A stretch of DNA of 64,000 nucleotides from Blastomussa wellsi (GCA_947652115.1 OX393568.1:16738520-16802519), one strand, 5' to 3'. Shown: positions 1-9,668, counted from the stretch's first letter. Numbers and translations: made by a program. Notes: a model not told the origin generated them from the sequence alone.

Positions 1-1336
1 CAGAAGAATCCGAGTCACTTACCTCTTCAGCAGACTGATCACTGGAACTTGCAGAAAAATCTGAAAGTTCAGCATCAATAGCTGCATTTGGCTCAAATTC
101 TGGGTCACTGAAGCAAAAAAAAAGGTATCACTTGATTTTATATAAATTTTGACAGAATGTATAAAAGAAAAATGCAACAATAATGTAAAAAAAGTGCTAT
201 AAACAACAACACAAATCCTTGAAACAGTAAAATGAATATTTGGTCTTTTGTTCTTGCTGTTTTTGTAATATGATCAAAGGTCACAGTGGTGAGATTACTA
301 CTCATGATAAATAAACCTAACAAAATGCTTTCTCTTTTGAAACTATGCACGAACAGGCTTTTATTTTTGAAAAATATGGTGGTTGGAATTCAACTACCAG
401 TGAATTAAAAGAAGGAATTACAATAAACAACTCATGCAGAAATTTCCTGCTATTTGTGCAACATATATTGAGGTCATTGTTGTTTGATTGCAAGTAAAAC
501 AAATAGTGAGCATTAGACGCACAAAAGAACAAAATTGCTATAAAACCGAGCAGCACAAGGGTACTTACAATAACAAAGAGTAATTTACAAATCATCACAA
601 AGCACAAAAGTGAAAAATAATGGCCAAATAGCCACGACATTTCTTTCTGCCTTTCAGCTTGCAAACATACATATGGAGTCTCATGTTACGCATTGCGCGA
701 AAATATCACCTGATTCAATGGCTTTCGAAAACGTCTTCGAAAATACATAAAACAGGCTTAGAGTGCTTCTATTTCTTTATTTTTAAGATAACTAGAGCCA
801 TCAAATTTATCTTGCACAAAAAAATGGGGGAAAAGGCGATATTCGGGAAACACACGCTAAATTCCAATGCACTCGTGTTTCACCTTCTTGTTTACACAAT
901 CACTCAGCTAGATTCTTCCTCTGAATCTTGATTTCCTTGGAGTTGTTGGTCTAATTCTAACTCTTCACCGCTAGAAATTCCACCAGTGTTACTGTCAATA
1001 TCACTTTCATTATCGCTATCACCTCGGGCACAAATATCGGCAACTTGCTCGGCCGTGAAATAGACACGCGGTCGCTTGCTCGAAGTCGCCATTTTGAAAA
1101 GAACCTTTCGCGTCACGCGAGTTACGCTCGTGGCAAATTTTTACTAGCCAATGGGATATATGGATTGCAAGACAGTTTTAACTTGATTGGCTACATTCAG
1201 AGACTATTTTGAGCCCAAAAACGATTGGGTAGCCCAAAAACGATTGGGTAGCATTAAAATAGCATTGTTTTATTGGCAAATACGTCATCGTTCCATTTGG
1301 AATGATGATTTACAAGGGTCGTCACCAAAGGGTTAA
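1..1336 (-). mobile_element. piggyBac-type element, 5' part, decayed
   Basis: The right end reads GTCACCAAAGGG followed by TTAA (1333-1336), which is a piggyBac-like terminal repeat (CCCTTTGGTGAC inward) with the TTAA target. The minus strand carries a first exon starting at the ATG in 1078-1092 (MATSSKRPRVYF, then an acidic Ser/Glu/Asp stretch, to about 904). A second acidic exon lies at 23-107, with an AG acceptor and a GTAAGTG donor. Both match, in the same order and spacing, exons of the better-preserved piggyBac copy at 22876-26408. The exon 1 donor appears deleted and the frame ends in TGA at 904-906, so this copy looks dead. The catalytic part lies beyond the window start. A 19-bp unit (AAAACGATTGGGTAGCCCA) is duplicated at 1212-1250. 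Confidence 0.7.
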
Positions 1337-1500
1337 GAGCCTCAACTGAGGTGCTGGAGCTGTTTAACTGTGAATGAAATGACTCTGTTGTTTTCTGGAG
1401 ACCACCATTAAGAAACTTTTTTCCTCAAGGGTAGAAATCACAATTACCAAATCTCCTTTGACCATTTCCTGGATTGTTATCCTAGAGAGTCTGGCAGAGT

Positions 1501-1505
1501 CTCCT
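1501..1505. repeat. 5-bp target site duplication, left of BEL array
   Basis: The bases ctcct directly precede the first LTR at 1506. The same five bases directly follow the third LTR at 22583-22587. BEL/Pao integrases make 5-bp duplications, so the pair marks the whole double element as one insertion unit. Confidence 0.85.
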
Positions 1506-1862
1506 TGTGGGGGCCTTGAAACGATTAAAACAACACAAACTTGAAGACGCGTACTTTGTAATTCGTTGCTTGCACGTTTACAACCTTGAACGATCTTTGT
1601 ACGGTTTCGAAAACTAAAACGAAAAGGAAATTACAACAATGAATGCGGGAAAGACTAAATAAACAAGAAAACAATCGAGAACTTACGTTTGTGTCCTTGT
1701 AAAGTAGACGGCGACGGTAAATAGGCCTTAAACGAATCCCTATTGGCGAACTGCCGTGAAACGTTACCTTCGATCGATTAAGCACATGGTTTTTCATACC
1801 GCAACGCCTATCGGGAACGGGGGACTAGGGCTTGCGTGACATCACGCGTAACGGCAGCAACA
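1506..1862 (-). repeat. BEL/Pao LTR 1 (3' LTR of left copy)
   Basis: 357 bp, beginning TGTGGGGGCC and ending CAGCAACA on the plus strand, so it has TG...CA ends. Its borders are set by where identity among the three LTR copies stops (1506 and 1862). It contains a GTAAGT donor (1681-1686) and a TTTTAG acceptor (1614-1615) on the minus strand, giving a possible 73-bp intron in the transcribed leader. A 90-codon open frame runs through it, but this is probably chance. Confidence 0.9.
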
Positions 1863-1875
1863 TTCCCGACCCCTT
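1863..1875 (-). promoter_or_regulatory. Candidate polypurine tract, left copy
   Basis: On the minus strand AAGGGGTCGGGAA directly precedes the 3' LTR. Position and purine richness fit the plus-strand primer site of an LTR retrotransposon. One pyrimidine interrupts it. The same tract is at 12223-12235 in the second copy. Confidence 0.5.
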
Positions 1876-2000
1876 AAGCGATGCTTAACATGACAAGTCC
1901 TGTACTATAGAGTAAACTAAAAGTCAAATCCGGTATACAATCTACTTAGAGTCACTAGCAATCTTACAGGAAAGTTCAGTCTCCAAAGCCTTCTGCTCTA

Positions 2001-5000
2001 TTACTCGTTTTCGGGGCATGACTGTTCTTCCTTGGCTAGCAGAAGGATCACCTTGTCAACTGGTCTTCGTAGTTCCGATGTCCGGGTTTTCAATTGGACA
2101 GTGCGCACTAAGCCATTCTTATCTGGTTCCGTCCCGACGACTCGTCCCATAGGCCAGACATTCCTGGGGCAGGTGTCGTCCTTCACTAGAATAACATCAC
2201 CGACAGCTAAGTTCCGTTTTGGACTGTTCCACTTTGAGCGCTGTTGGAGTGTCAGGAGATATTCTTTTTTCCAGCGCGTCCAAAACAAGTTTGCCAGGTA
2301 CTGTACTCTTCGCCAACGTCGCTTCATGTACACATCTGCACGTTGGAATACTCCTGGTGGAGGGAGCACAACGCTGGTCTTCATTGTGAGAAGGTTGTTT
2401 GGGGTTAAAGGGTCATCAGGATCGCTTGATGCAAAGGTTAAAGGTCTCGAGTTAATGATGGCTTCGACTTCGCAGAGCAGGGTCCTGAAAGACTCATCGT
2501 CCAAGCGGGAGCCATGTTCGTGCAGCAGGACGGTAAGCACTTTGCGAGTGGTGCGAATTTGTCGTTCCCATATACCACCCATTTGGCTACCACTTGGTGG
2601 GTTGAAGATCCAGTCTGTACCCTCCTTGTGCAATCTTCTCCTAATTTGCTCATTATCCATTTCGTGAACTGCTTGTTGTAGTTCTGTATTTGCGCCTACA
2701 AAGTTTGTTCCATTGTCACTTCTGATTTCACGGATAGGACCACGACGAGCGATAAAGCGCCTAAGGGCTTGGATGAACGAATCTGTTTCGAGAGAATTGG
2801 CGGTCTCTATATGTACTGCCCTGCTTGCCAGACATGTGAAAAGACATCCGTATCGTTTAAGTTCCTTTCGGCCTTCCTTGACCACGTACGGGCCGAAGTA
2901 GTCTACTCCAGTGTATGTAAACGGTGGGGCTGGAGTCACTCTGTCTTTAGGCAAGTCAGCCATCTTCTGTTCGGTGACGGGGGCACGGTTACGGCGGCAG
3001 GTAACACACTTCGCAATCAGGTGACGGACAGCAGCATTAGCACCTGGGACCCAGTACCTTTCTCTTAATTTAGCAAGTGTATGGCCGCGACCTGCATGTG
3101 CTAGGCGTTCGTGTATGTGCTGGATGATCAGCTTTGTAACGTGACTCTTGCGAGGCAGAATGGCAGGGTGTTTCGTTTCTTCTGGAAGATCGTCAGCCCG
3201 GCTGAGACGGCCACCAACCCGAAGGAGGCCTTCATGAACGAAGGGGTCCAGTCGAGTTAGGGAACTCGTTTTCTTGAGCACCATTTTCTTCTGCTTTGCC
3301 CGACCCCGTTGATCTCCACCATCTCTGCTGCTTACTTCTTTGAGGGCATCCAATTCCTTACTGAAAGACTGTGACTGAACATAGCGGAGGATGGCGATCT
3401 CAGCCTCTTCAAACTCTTGGACTGTAAGCGGTGTGTAGCAGATATCCACTCCCTTTGTTCCAGCTCTGGATGTCTTAATGCTTAAACCTGCTCGGACGAG
3501 ATTTGGATCTGTCTCAAGGCTGGTACGCTTTCTAATCTCCTTCCGCTTTCGTAGCACAGCTTTGATTCTGAGGAACACAGCCACTGCCAATTTCAGAAGA
3601 TGCCAGTTTGAGTGGTATTCTATCAGCTTGTTGATGGACGCAGCTGGGTCTTCCATTACCGTAGTACTGGCAGAAACAACTTTTCTGGCCTCAGGGTCGT
3701 CGTCTAGAACCTCGCCAACTGGGAAGGGCTGCTGCGGCCACTCAGATTCCATTTTCCACAAGAACTGTGGGCCTTTGGTCCAACGTTGCTGCTGTAGAAG
3801 TGCTGCAGCACTTAGTCCTCTTGAGGCGTCGTCTGCTGGGTTACTATCAGTGTCTACATATTTCCATTGCATGGGACTTGTGAAGTCCCTTATCAGCTGC
3901 ACGCGGTTTGCGACAAATATTTGAAACCTTTTCCGCTCGTTTCCTATGAAGCGGAGAACTGTGGTAGAGTCGGTGTGGTAGATGACACTCTCAGGCTTGA
4001 TCTCTAGTTCCTTGTTTAGCATTTGTCCGACACGCACAGAAACGGTTGCAGCGGTTAGTTCTAGCCGTGGGACTGTTACGGCCTTGGTGGGTGTGAGCCG
4101 GGCCTTGCCCATTAGAAAGGAACAATGGACGCGATCTGTGTCGTCCTGTAGACGGAGGTAAGCCGCACATCCATAACCCATTGTGCTGGTGTCGGAGAAC
4201 AAGTGAAGCTGTCTGGAAACAACTGGACCAAAATCTGGTGGTTTGAGACACCGCTCGATGTGGAATTGCTCAAGCATCGGAAGCTCTGCACACCATCCCA
4301 TCCATTTACTGCGGTAATCTTCTGGAATGTCGTCGTCCCAGTCGAGATCCTTGTGGCAGCATAGGTCCTGTACCAACTTCTTTGCCAAGAGCGTGAAAGG
4401 AGCGATGAAGCCTAGGGGATCAAAGATTGATGATACGGTTGATAAGACTCCTCGTCTTGTGAAGGGTTTACTGCTAACGACGATTCGAAATCCAAAGCTG
4501 TCTGACTGTACGCACCACTGTACCCCTAAGGCACGCTCAACAGGAAGGTCATCGTAGTCGAGAGCAATAGATTTGACTTCCTTCGATCGCTCAGTCTCGG
4601 GTATGCTGTCTAGGACTGCGCGACGATTGCAAGTAAACTTGGTGAGGCGGAATCCACCCTTCTGGCAAGATTGACGAAGGTCTTCAATCAGCTCCACCGC
4701 TGAACCTTCTGAGCTTACGGAACGTAGACAATCGTCCACGTAGAAGTTCTTTCGCAACGTGTCAGCAACTAGAGTACCATGCTCTTCTTCATTATCCCTT
4801 GCGGTTTGTTTAAGGGCAAAGTTAGCAACACTCGGTGAGGAGACCGCTCCAAATAGATGTACGACCATTCGATACTCTTCTAAATCAGCCTCCAGATTGC
4901 CGTCTGGCCACCATAAGAAACGAAGATAGTCATGCTGTTCTGGGGGCACTTTGACCTGGTGGAACATAGCTTCCACATCTCCCATGAAGGCAACAGGGTC

Positions 5001-6374
5001 CTCACGAAATCTGGTTAGCACTCCTACAAGAGAGTTTGTGAGATCTGGACCTTGGAGTAAACGGTCGTTGAGGGACACTCCTTCGGATTTTGCGCTGCAG
5101 TCAAATACCACACGTATTTTTCCCGGTTTTTTCGGGTGATAAATCCCATGGTGAGGGAGGTACCACACCTTGCCTGGCATCGGCGTCGGTGACTGGTTTG
5201 GAACCCTTTGTGCATAACCTTTGGCGATGACATCCTTGATAAAGGCAACATAGTCGGAGCGATACTTAGAATCCCTCAGCATCTTCTTCTTCTGCCAGTT
5301 AGCTCTCTTGATAGCCTGTTCCTTGTTGTTGGGCATAATGACATCATTATGTCGGAAGGGAAGAGGGACTTGGTAGTGGCCATCAACGATTTTTGTCTCC
5401 TTTTCTACCACGTTTAGAAACTTTTTGTCTTCTTGAGAGGGCCCACGCTCGTCCGGTACTTTGCTCACAGTGTGATCATTGAAGTCCATCTCTAACATTC
5501 GGAGCAATGACTTTGGAGCAATGATTTCCTTTTGCGTTTCTACTTCTCTAATGGTAATTCGATTTGCAATTATCCTGTCTCCATCATGTTCAGTTTTAAT
5601 TCGCAGGGGTCCACTGACTGTCCAACCATGGCGAAGACGGAGGGCATATGGGCCATCACTTTGACAAGGTACTACTTCTAACGGCTCTAGAGCTGCTGGG
5701 CAATTGCTGCCAATGAGTAACCCGATCTCCAAATGGGGCTCAAACTCAGGAATTTTCTTCGCAACCTCAGAGAGGTGTGTCCACTGATTTATGAGATCAG
5801 GTGTTGGAATTTGGCGGTGATCTGCCGGGATTTCATCTCTTGTGTATGAGCGAGGTAATTCGATAGGATTATTATCATCTAGGCTCGTAACAATGAGGTT
5901 GTCCATGATGGTGCTTTCTACTTGGCTTTCTCCATGCATGGTCGCGAGTCGCAGCATAACCTTCACTCCGTCCACTCGTAGTTGCTTCCTGATGCTTTCG
6001 GTTGCAAAACAGCCACCACTTCCGTTATCATAAAATGCGTACGTAGTAACCGACTTGTCACTGCCTTTCTGCTTTACTTTGACTGGAAGTATGGCATGTA
6101 ACACCAAAGTCTCCTTATTGTTCATTGCACCATGTACGGTTTTAGAGACATCAATGCGCGCGTTGCTAACCAAAACGGACTGGACTTCAGTGACTTGGGG
6201 TTCGTTGGCGCTCTCTCTATTCAACGTGAAACCGTCAATATGCAACGCTGTCGGGTGCCGCTTCTTGCACTTCTTGCAGGTGTGCCTCTTTACACAACCT
6301 TTCGATACATGATCAGCTTCATAACAGGCAAAGCACAACTTCCTATCCTTAAGGAATGACTTTCTATCATCCAT
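2001..6374 (-). CDS. pol: BEL/Pao Pol polyprotein (protease, RT, RNase H, integrase), left copy
   Basis: 1457 residues from an ATG at 6374. In order: a Cys/His zinc-knuckle region (residues 14-45), an A17-type aspartic protease region with the unusual active-site context FYDNGSG (115-120), and reverse transcriptase (about 421-560) with D466 in GDVEAMF and YVDD at 545-548. RNase H follows (about 723-850; D728, E772, D802). The integrase has an HHCC zinc region (about 1086-1126) and a DDE triad D1158, D1220, E1270 (GIWERQIR). This domain order is typical of BEL/Pao. The frame is open throughout. The first half of the expected zinc-knuckle pair is missing because the Penelope-like insertion ends just upstream. 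Residue 729, next to the RNase H aspartate, is Thr here and Ala in the second copy. Confidence 0.95.
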   Translation of the reverse strand: MDDRKSFLKDRKLCFACYEADHVSKGCVKRHTCKKCKKRHPTALHIDGFTLNRESANEPQVTEVQSVLVSNARIDVSKTVHGAMNNKETLVLHAILPVKVKQKGSDKSVTTYAFYDNGSGGCFATESIRKQLRVDGVKVMLRLATMHGESQVESTIMDNLIVTSLDDNNPIELPRSYTRDEIPADHRQIPTPDLINQWTHLSEVAKKIPEFEPHLEIGLLIGSNCPAALEPLEVVPCQSDGPYALRLRHGWTVSGPLRIKTEHDGDRIIANRITIREVETQKEIIAPKSLLRMLEMDFNDHTVSKVPDERGPSQEDKKFLNVVEKETKIVDGHYQVPLPFRHNDVIMPNNKEQAIKRANWQKKKMLRDSKYRSDYVAFIKDVIAKGYAQRVPNQSPTPMPGKVWYLPHHGIYHPKKPGKIRVVFDCSAKSEGVSLNDRLLQGPDLTNSLVGVLTRFREDPVAFMGDVEAMFHQVKVPPEQHDYLRFLWWPDGNLEADLEEYRMVVHLFGAVSSPSVANFALKQTARDNEEEHGTLVADTLRKNFYVDDCLRSVSSEGSAVELIEDLRQSCQKGGFRLTKFTCNRRAVLDSIPETERSKEVKSIALDYDDLPVERALGVQWCVQSDSFGFRIVVSSKPFTRRGVLSTVSSIFDPLGFIAPFTLLAKKLVQDLCCHKDLDWDDDIPEDYRSKWMGWCAELPMLEQFHIERCLKPPDFGPVVSRQLHLFSDTSTMGYGCAAYLRLQDDTDRVHCSFLMGKARLTPTKAVTVPRLELTAATVSVRVGQMLNKELEIKPESVIYHTDSTTVLRFIGNERKRFQIFVANRVQLIRDFTSPMQWKYVDTDSNPADDASRGLSAAALLQQQRWTKGPQFLWKMESEWPQQPFPVGEVLDDDPEARKVVSASTTVMEDPAASINKLIEYHSNWHLLKLAVAVFLRIKAVLRKRKEIRKRTSLETDPNLVRAGLSIKTSRAGTKGVDICYTPLTVQEFEEAEIAILRYVQSQSFSKELDALKEVSSRDGGDQRGRAKQKKMVLKKTSSLTRLDPFVHEGLLRVGGRLSRADDLPEETKHPAILPRKSHVTKLIIQHIHERLAHAGRGHTLAKLRERYWVPGANAAVRHLIAKCVTCRRNRAPVTEQKMADLPKDRVTPAPPFTYTGVDYFGPYVVKEGRKELKRYGCLFTCLASRAVHIETANSLETDSFIQALRRFIARRGPIREIRSDNGTNFVGANTELQQAVHEMDNEQIRRRLHKEGTDWIFNPPSGSQMGGIWERQIRTTRKVLTVLLHEHGSRLDDESFRTLLCEVEAIINSRPLTFASSDPDDPLTPNNLLTMKTSVVLPPPGVFQRADVYMKRRWRRVQYLANLFWTRWKKEYLLTLQQRSKWNSPKRNLAVGDVILVKDDTCPRNVWPMGRVVGTEPDKNGLVRTVQLKTRTSELRRPVDKVILLLAKEEQSCPENE

Positions 6375-6388
6375 CGTCTATTTTTTAA

Positions 6389-6508
6389 TTTTTTAAATAT
6401 ACTCTAGTGAGCAGCACACAGCAACAGATCTTGTCAACTTCTTTATTTTCTCCTACCGGTTTCGTCTGATACACAGACTTCGTCAGGGAGTTTGAACAAG
6501 ATAGATTA
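6389..6508 (-). repeat. Partial pLTR repeat (120 bp tandem unit)
   Basis: A 120-bp copy of the ribozyme-bearing part of the pLTR lies in direct tandem with the following copy (ttttaaatat at 6391 and 6511). It stops after ATAG, where the full repeat continues. Extra partial repeats of this kind at the 3' end are common in Penelope-like elements. The same unit occurs at 16749-16868 in the second copy. Confidence 0.8.
6428..6502 (-). ncRNA. Hammerhead-like ribozyme 1 (PLE, left copy)
   Basis: Read on the minus strand, the segment has the core CTGACGA, a helix II hairpin (GTCTG/CAGAC, loop TGTAT), then GAAA. A self-complementary helix III (ACC/GGT) precedes A at the cleavage position (GTA), and helix I (CTCC/GGAG) is extended by an outer pairing of atcttgttcaa with ttgacaagat. 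The three-base palindromic helix III is the form known in PLE ribozymes, which often act as dimers. One extra A lies before helix II. Tandem copies would allow the dimeric form. Confidence 0.75.
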
Positions 6509-6547
6509 TTTTTTAAATATACTCTAGTGAGCAGCACACAGCAACAG

Positions 6548-6622
6548 ATCTTGTCAACTTCTTTATTTTCTCCTACCGGTTTCGTCTGATACACAGACTT
6601 CGTCAGGGAGTTTGAACAAGAT
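6548..6622 (-). ncRNA. Hammerhead-like ribozyme 2 (PLE, left copy)
   Basis: Identical to the motif 120 bp away, inside the full-length 3' pLTR repeat. The pair could fold as a dimeric hammerhead and release a 120-nt unit. Confidence 0.75.
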
Positions 6623-6770
6623 AGTGAAGGAACTTATTTTATACCTAATTATTGTAGTACAAATCACGTTCCAACAAGGGTGTGAACAGCGAAAAACACC
6701 CTAAAAACATTACGTGCAGGATATGACTAAAATCCTGCGTGACGCTGAAAATGTGCAATGTTTATTTTTA

Positions 6771-6816
6771 TTTTTGGGGCTCACGGATTTAACGTTAAAT
6801 CCGTGAGCCCCAAAAA
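6771..6816. repeat. 46-bp perfect palindrome in PLE repeat
   Basis: The arms TTTTTGGGGCTCACGGATT and their complement meet at AACGTT with no loop. The palindrome lies directly after the RT stop codon (minus strand) and at the 5' border of the pLTR. The copies at 9931-9976 and 20291-20336 have one central mismatch. 17131-17176 is perfect again. Confidence 0.9.
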
Positions 6817-6818
6817 AT

Positions 6819-8606
6819 TTACTTACATAGATGTGCTAACGTATTGGTAGATTGATAACTAACAATAGAACTAAGGTGAGGTAAATACTTAAGAATAACT
6901 GCTTTGATTCTGACATGACTGCAATTAAATGTAGATTTAAACACCACTCTCCTATGTCTGGATAACCGATTTGGCTTACATAACCACTTAAGTCTATTGC
7001 TATAGTTAATGTCCCTAAAAATAGGTAGTAAAAACTTAGCAGGATAACCCCGAAGGCGTAAGCGCTTCCAAAAAAGCGTACGCGTCTCATCAAATGAGGT
7101 GAACGTAGAGCTATTTCTGGCGTAACGCATAAGCTCGCCCTTGATGAAAGCTCTTTTGTTACTAGTGGGGTGAAATGACTCAAATGGTATATACAAGTAC
7201 TTATTAAGCGGTTTCTGAAAGGTAGAGTATTGCAGCGTACTATGCGTGGAATCTTTAAAAAGCAGCAAATCTAGAAAGGAGATCTTAGAATCGCTGATTT
7301 CGTAAGTTATCTTAATGCGCTCATCCTTAGTATTAATGGCACTGAGAAATTCTAAGAGAGTTTCCCGGGGTCCATCCCAGATGACAAAGATGTCATCAAT
7401 GAAACGCTTGTAGAGGATCAAGTTTCGAGAATAAACTTCAATTATGTCCCTCTCGTGATAATACATAAATGCGTTTGCAGCTGTGACCGCAAAAGGGGTA
7501 CCCATAGCAATTCCGAAAGTTTGATGGTATATATTGCCACTAAATTCTGATTTAAGAAAATTATTCTCAAAGATTAACCGAGCTAACTGAACCAAGAGAG
7601 GTGTTTGCGCCACCTTGCCCTCTCTAAGTAAGAGGTCAAGAGCAGTAATTGCCTTCTTTGTGTCAATGTTAGGATAGAGTGATGACACATCCGCCGTAAC
7701 AATAAGACAATTTGCGGGCAGCACAACCTTCTCTAAACATTGAATCAGTTCACCCGAGTCATGTAACACCGTAGGCATAGTAATTTTAGGTTTAACTAAT
7801 TCGTCAACGAAAATACTAATGGGCCTGGTGATGTACGAATGAGAAGCTGCAATGGGCCTCCCAGCTATGGGTGACTTGTGAATCTTAGGAATAATGTAAA
7901 ATTTAGCAGGATAAACACTCCTAGGACAATCATCAAGACTACGGAGAAACTTTAGCGAATTAGGAGGTAAAAACCTAGAGTAACTAAAAGCAAGTTTTTC
8001 TCTTGTTTCAATTACCTTTTGACGTCTAAGTGTCCAGTCATCTATTTTGACTTTGGAATAGGATTTAGTGTCATTAAGGTGTTTAAAAGTCTCATCTTCT
8101 ACCCATTGTGTAGAAACGAGGGCAGGTCCAAGGTTTTTGTCTGTAGCCAAGACGCGAACCGTAGGGTCTTCCTTTAGGTCACGCAATCCTCTCCGTTCCT
8201 CAGATGTCAAATTGTTTTTCCTCCGAGGTGAATTTTGATTAAAGTTTTCCAGTAGCTCTTGACGGATTTTGTATAGGTTTTCTTCGAGGTCTGGATCTTC
8301 CCGAGGTGGATTCCATCCTGACTTGACGTACAGCTTGGGGTTGAAAGCTGGGTCATCGGGCTGATCTGCATATTTGTAATGAAGACGGACGCTACGACAG
8401 AAATCCTGTACTTGATTGTCAAAATCACGAGCAGTAGGTGGTCTGAGCGAAGGTCTAAATTTGAGACCTAGGCCAAGAGTTCGTGACTGCGCCGGCGTAA
8501 GAGTGATATGTGAAAGGTTGTGAAATTCCAAATTCCGTGGTAACAGGTCAAAAATCGGTTTTTTTCGCCATTTTATCCAGCCATTTGCAGTAACTGTTTC
8601 TTCTAT
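6819..8606 (-). CDS. Penelope-like reverse transcriptase, left copy
   Basis: The open frame between two stops is 595 codons. From the TTG at 8531 it gives 570 residues. RT motifs: IPKIHKSPIAGRPI (about 214-227), DVSSLYPNID (280-289), a GxAMGTPFA block (339-347) and the catalytic FIDDIF (376-381). This style is that of Penelope-like RTs. No GIY-YIG endonuclease follows, so it is an endonuclease-less or truncated type. The first in-frame methionine after the upstream stop is residue 252, deep inside the RT. The frame is the same as ORF1, separated only by one TAG (8607-8609). Synthesis as an ORF1-RT fusion by stop readthrough is therefore likely, unless the TAG is a nonsense mutation. Confidence 0.85.
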   Translation of the reverse strand: MEETVTANGWIKWRKKPIFDLLPRNLEFHNLSHITLTPAQSRTLGLGLKFRPSLRPPTARDFDNQVQDFCRSVRLHYKYADQPDDPAFNPKLYVKSGWNPPREDPDLEENLYKIRQELLENFNQNSPRRKNNLTSEERRGLRDLKEDPTVRVLATDKNLGPALVSTQWVEDETFKHLNDTKSYSKVKIDDWTLRRQKVIETREKLAFSYSRFLPPNSLKFLRSLDDCPRSVYPAKFYIIPKIHKSPIAGRPIAASHSYITRPISIFVDELVKPKITMPTVLHDSGELIQCLEKVVLPANCLIVTADVSSLYPNIDTKKAITALDLLLREGKVAQTPLLVQLARLIFENNFLKSEFSGNIYHQTFGIAMGTPFAVTAANAFMYYHERDIIEVYSRNLILYKRFIDDIFVIWDGPRETLLEFLSAINTKDERIKITYEISDSKISFLDLLLFKDSTHSTLQYSTFQKPLNKYLYIPFESFHPTSNKRAFIKGELMRYARNSSTFTSFDETRTLFWKRLRLRGYPAKFLLPIFRDINYSNRLKWLCKPNRLSRHRRVVFKSTFNCSHVRIKAVILKYLPHLSSIVSYQSTNTLAHLCK

Positions 8607-9662
8607 CTATTTTACGGGGCCGTTTCCTCGACGCTTTCCGTTTTTTGACTGCTGGCGAGGGCGGTGACGAGGAACTGATGGCGAACGGCTATCCGAAAAA
8701 CGGACGCTCGAACGTCTTCGTTGCTTCGATCGACTTCGTCTCGCCACTGGTGTAGGTGAAGACTTGCGTTGGCTGCGAGCATCCTGGCTTGGATCTCTAC
8801 GGCGCTGGCTCCGATTTTTAGAGCTGGGTTGCTCGTTACCACGGTTCTTGGATTTCTTACGCGGCGGCTTTGTCTTTCCAGCCGGAGAAACCGAGCTGAG
8901 TTTGGAAACTTCTTTCTGTACGGCACGTTTGACCATATCGCGGATTGACTGTTCGTCAGGCTTAAATTCCGTTTCCATTTTCTCAGTTCTTTTGGCCTCT
9001 TTGGTGGCTTTTTTAATTTTCTCCGACATCCGTTTTGAGGCTCGTGTTGCGGCACACTCGAAGTAGAAGTGGTCAGCAAAGCATTTTGCTGACTTAACGA
9101 GTTCGTCTGCTTCGGCGCTCAGCGAGGAATCACTAGTTTGGAAGGATTCTCGCCAAGTCTCTATGGTGGAGACAATACTCTTCTTTTCTTCTTTGCACCG
9201 TTCTTTTGCATGCTGTTCATCGGTCTGAAGTGCCTCGATGGTGGCGTCGAGAAGCTGCTTTTCGGCTTCTTTAGTGATGGCGTTGAATTTTTCTTGAAGA
9301 TTCTGCGTCTCCTGACCTTTGGCGACTACACTAATCTTCAAACCACTCGGCACTGTACCGTCGCTCTTGAAGGATTCAAGCCTAGCTTTACGGTTTTGTA
9401 TTCCATAAAGCTGGTTTTCGGCCTCGATGAAGCTGTGGACAAGTTTTTTTATGACGCGTTTAAAGTGGTCATCAATCCAAATAGGGGATTCTGAAGAATC
9501 TTCAGTAGTTGTTCGAAGATCTTCTACGATGTCATCACGCGCCTGATTCTGCCTTTCTGCAGATTCTTGCCGTCTTCTGAGCTTCAGGCAACTTCTAGTG
9601 TGCTTGGGTCCAGAGCGATCTGAAGGGTTGCTGAACATTGTGGCTTCTACTAGATCTGACAT
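8607..9662 (-). CDS. PLE ORF1, RS-rich basic protein, left copy
   Basis: 351 residues from the ATG at 9662 (MSDLVEATMF). The N-terminal two thirds are charged and predicted coiled-coil-like, rich in Glu/Lys/Gln. The last 100 residues are very basic with Arg-Ser repeats (SRSKQRRRSS type). It has no catalytic motif. It could be the nucleic-acid-binding partner of the RT downstream, with which it shares a frame across a single TAG. I do not recognise a named family. One synonymous difference (9474) separates it from the second copy. Confidence 0.7.
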   Translation of the reverse strand: MSDLVEATMFSNPSDRSGPKHTRSCLKLRRRQESAERQNQARDDIVEDLRTTTEDSSESPIWIDDHFKRVIKKLVHSFIEAENQLYGIQNRKARLESFKSDGTVPSGLKISVVAKGQETQNLQEKFNAITKEAEKQLLDATIEALQTDEQHAKERCKEEKKSIVSTIETWRESFQTSDSSLSAEADELVKSAKCFADHFYFECAATRASKRMSEKIKKATKEAKRTEKMETEFKPDEQSIRDMVKRAVQKEVSKLSSVSPAGKTKPPRKKSKNRGNEQPSSKNRSQRRRDPSQDARSQRKSSPTPVARRSRSKQRRRSSVRFSDSRSPSVPRHRPRQQSKNGKRRGNGPVK

Positions 9663-9668
9663 TGACAA

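Noticed and set aside
1525..1797. 90-codon frame in each LTR
   Set aside because: It lies across a likely leader intron, is low in protein-like composition, and is repeated only because the LTRs are identical.
2032..2667. 211-codon plus-strand frame, and other frames opposite pol
   Set aside because: They are antisense shadows of BEL pol, which has clear domains.
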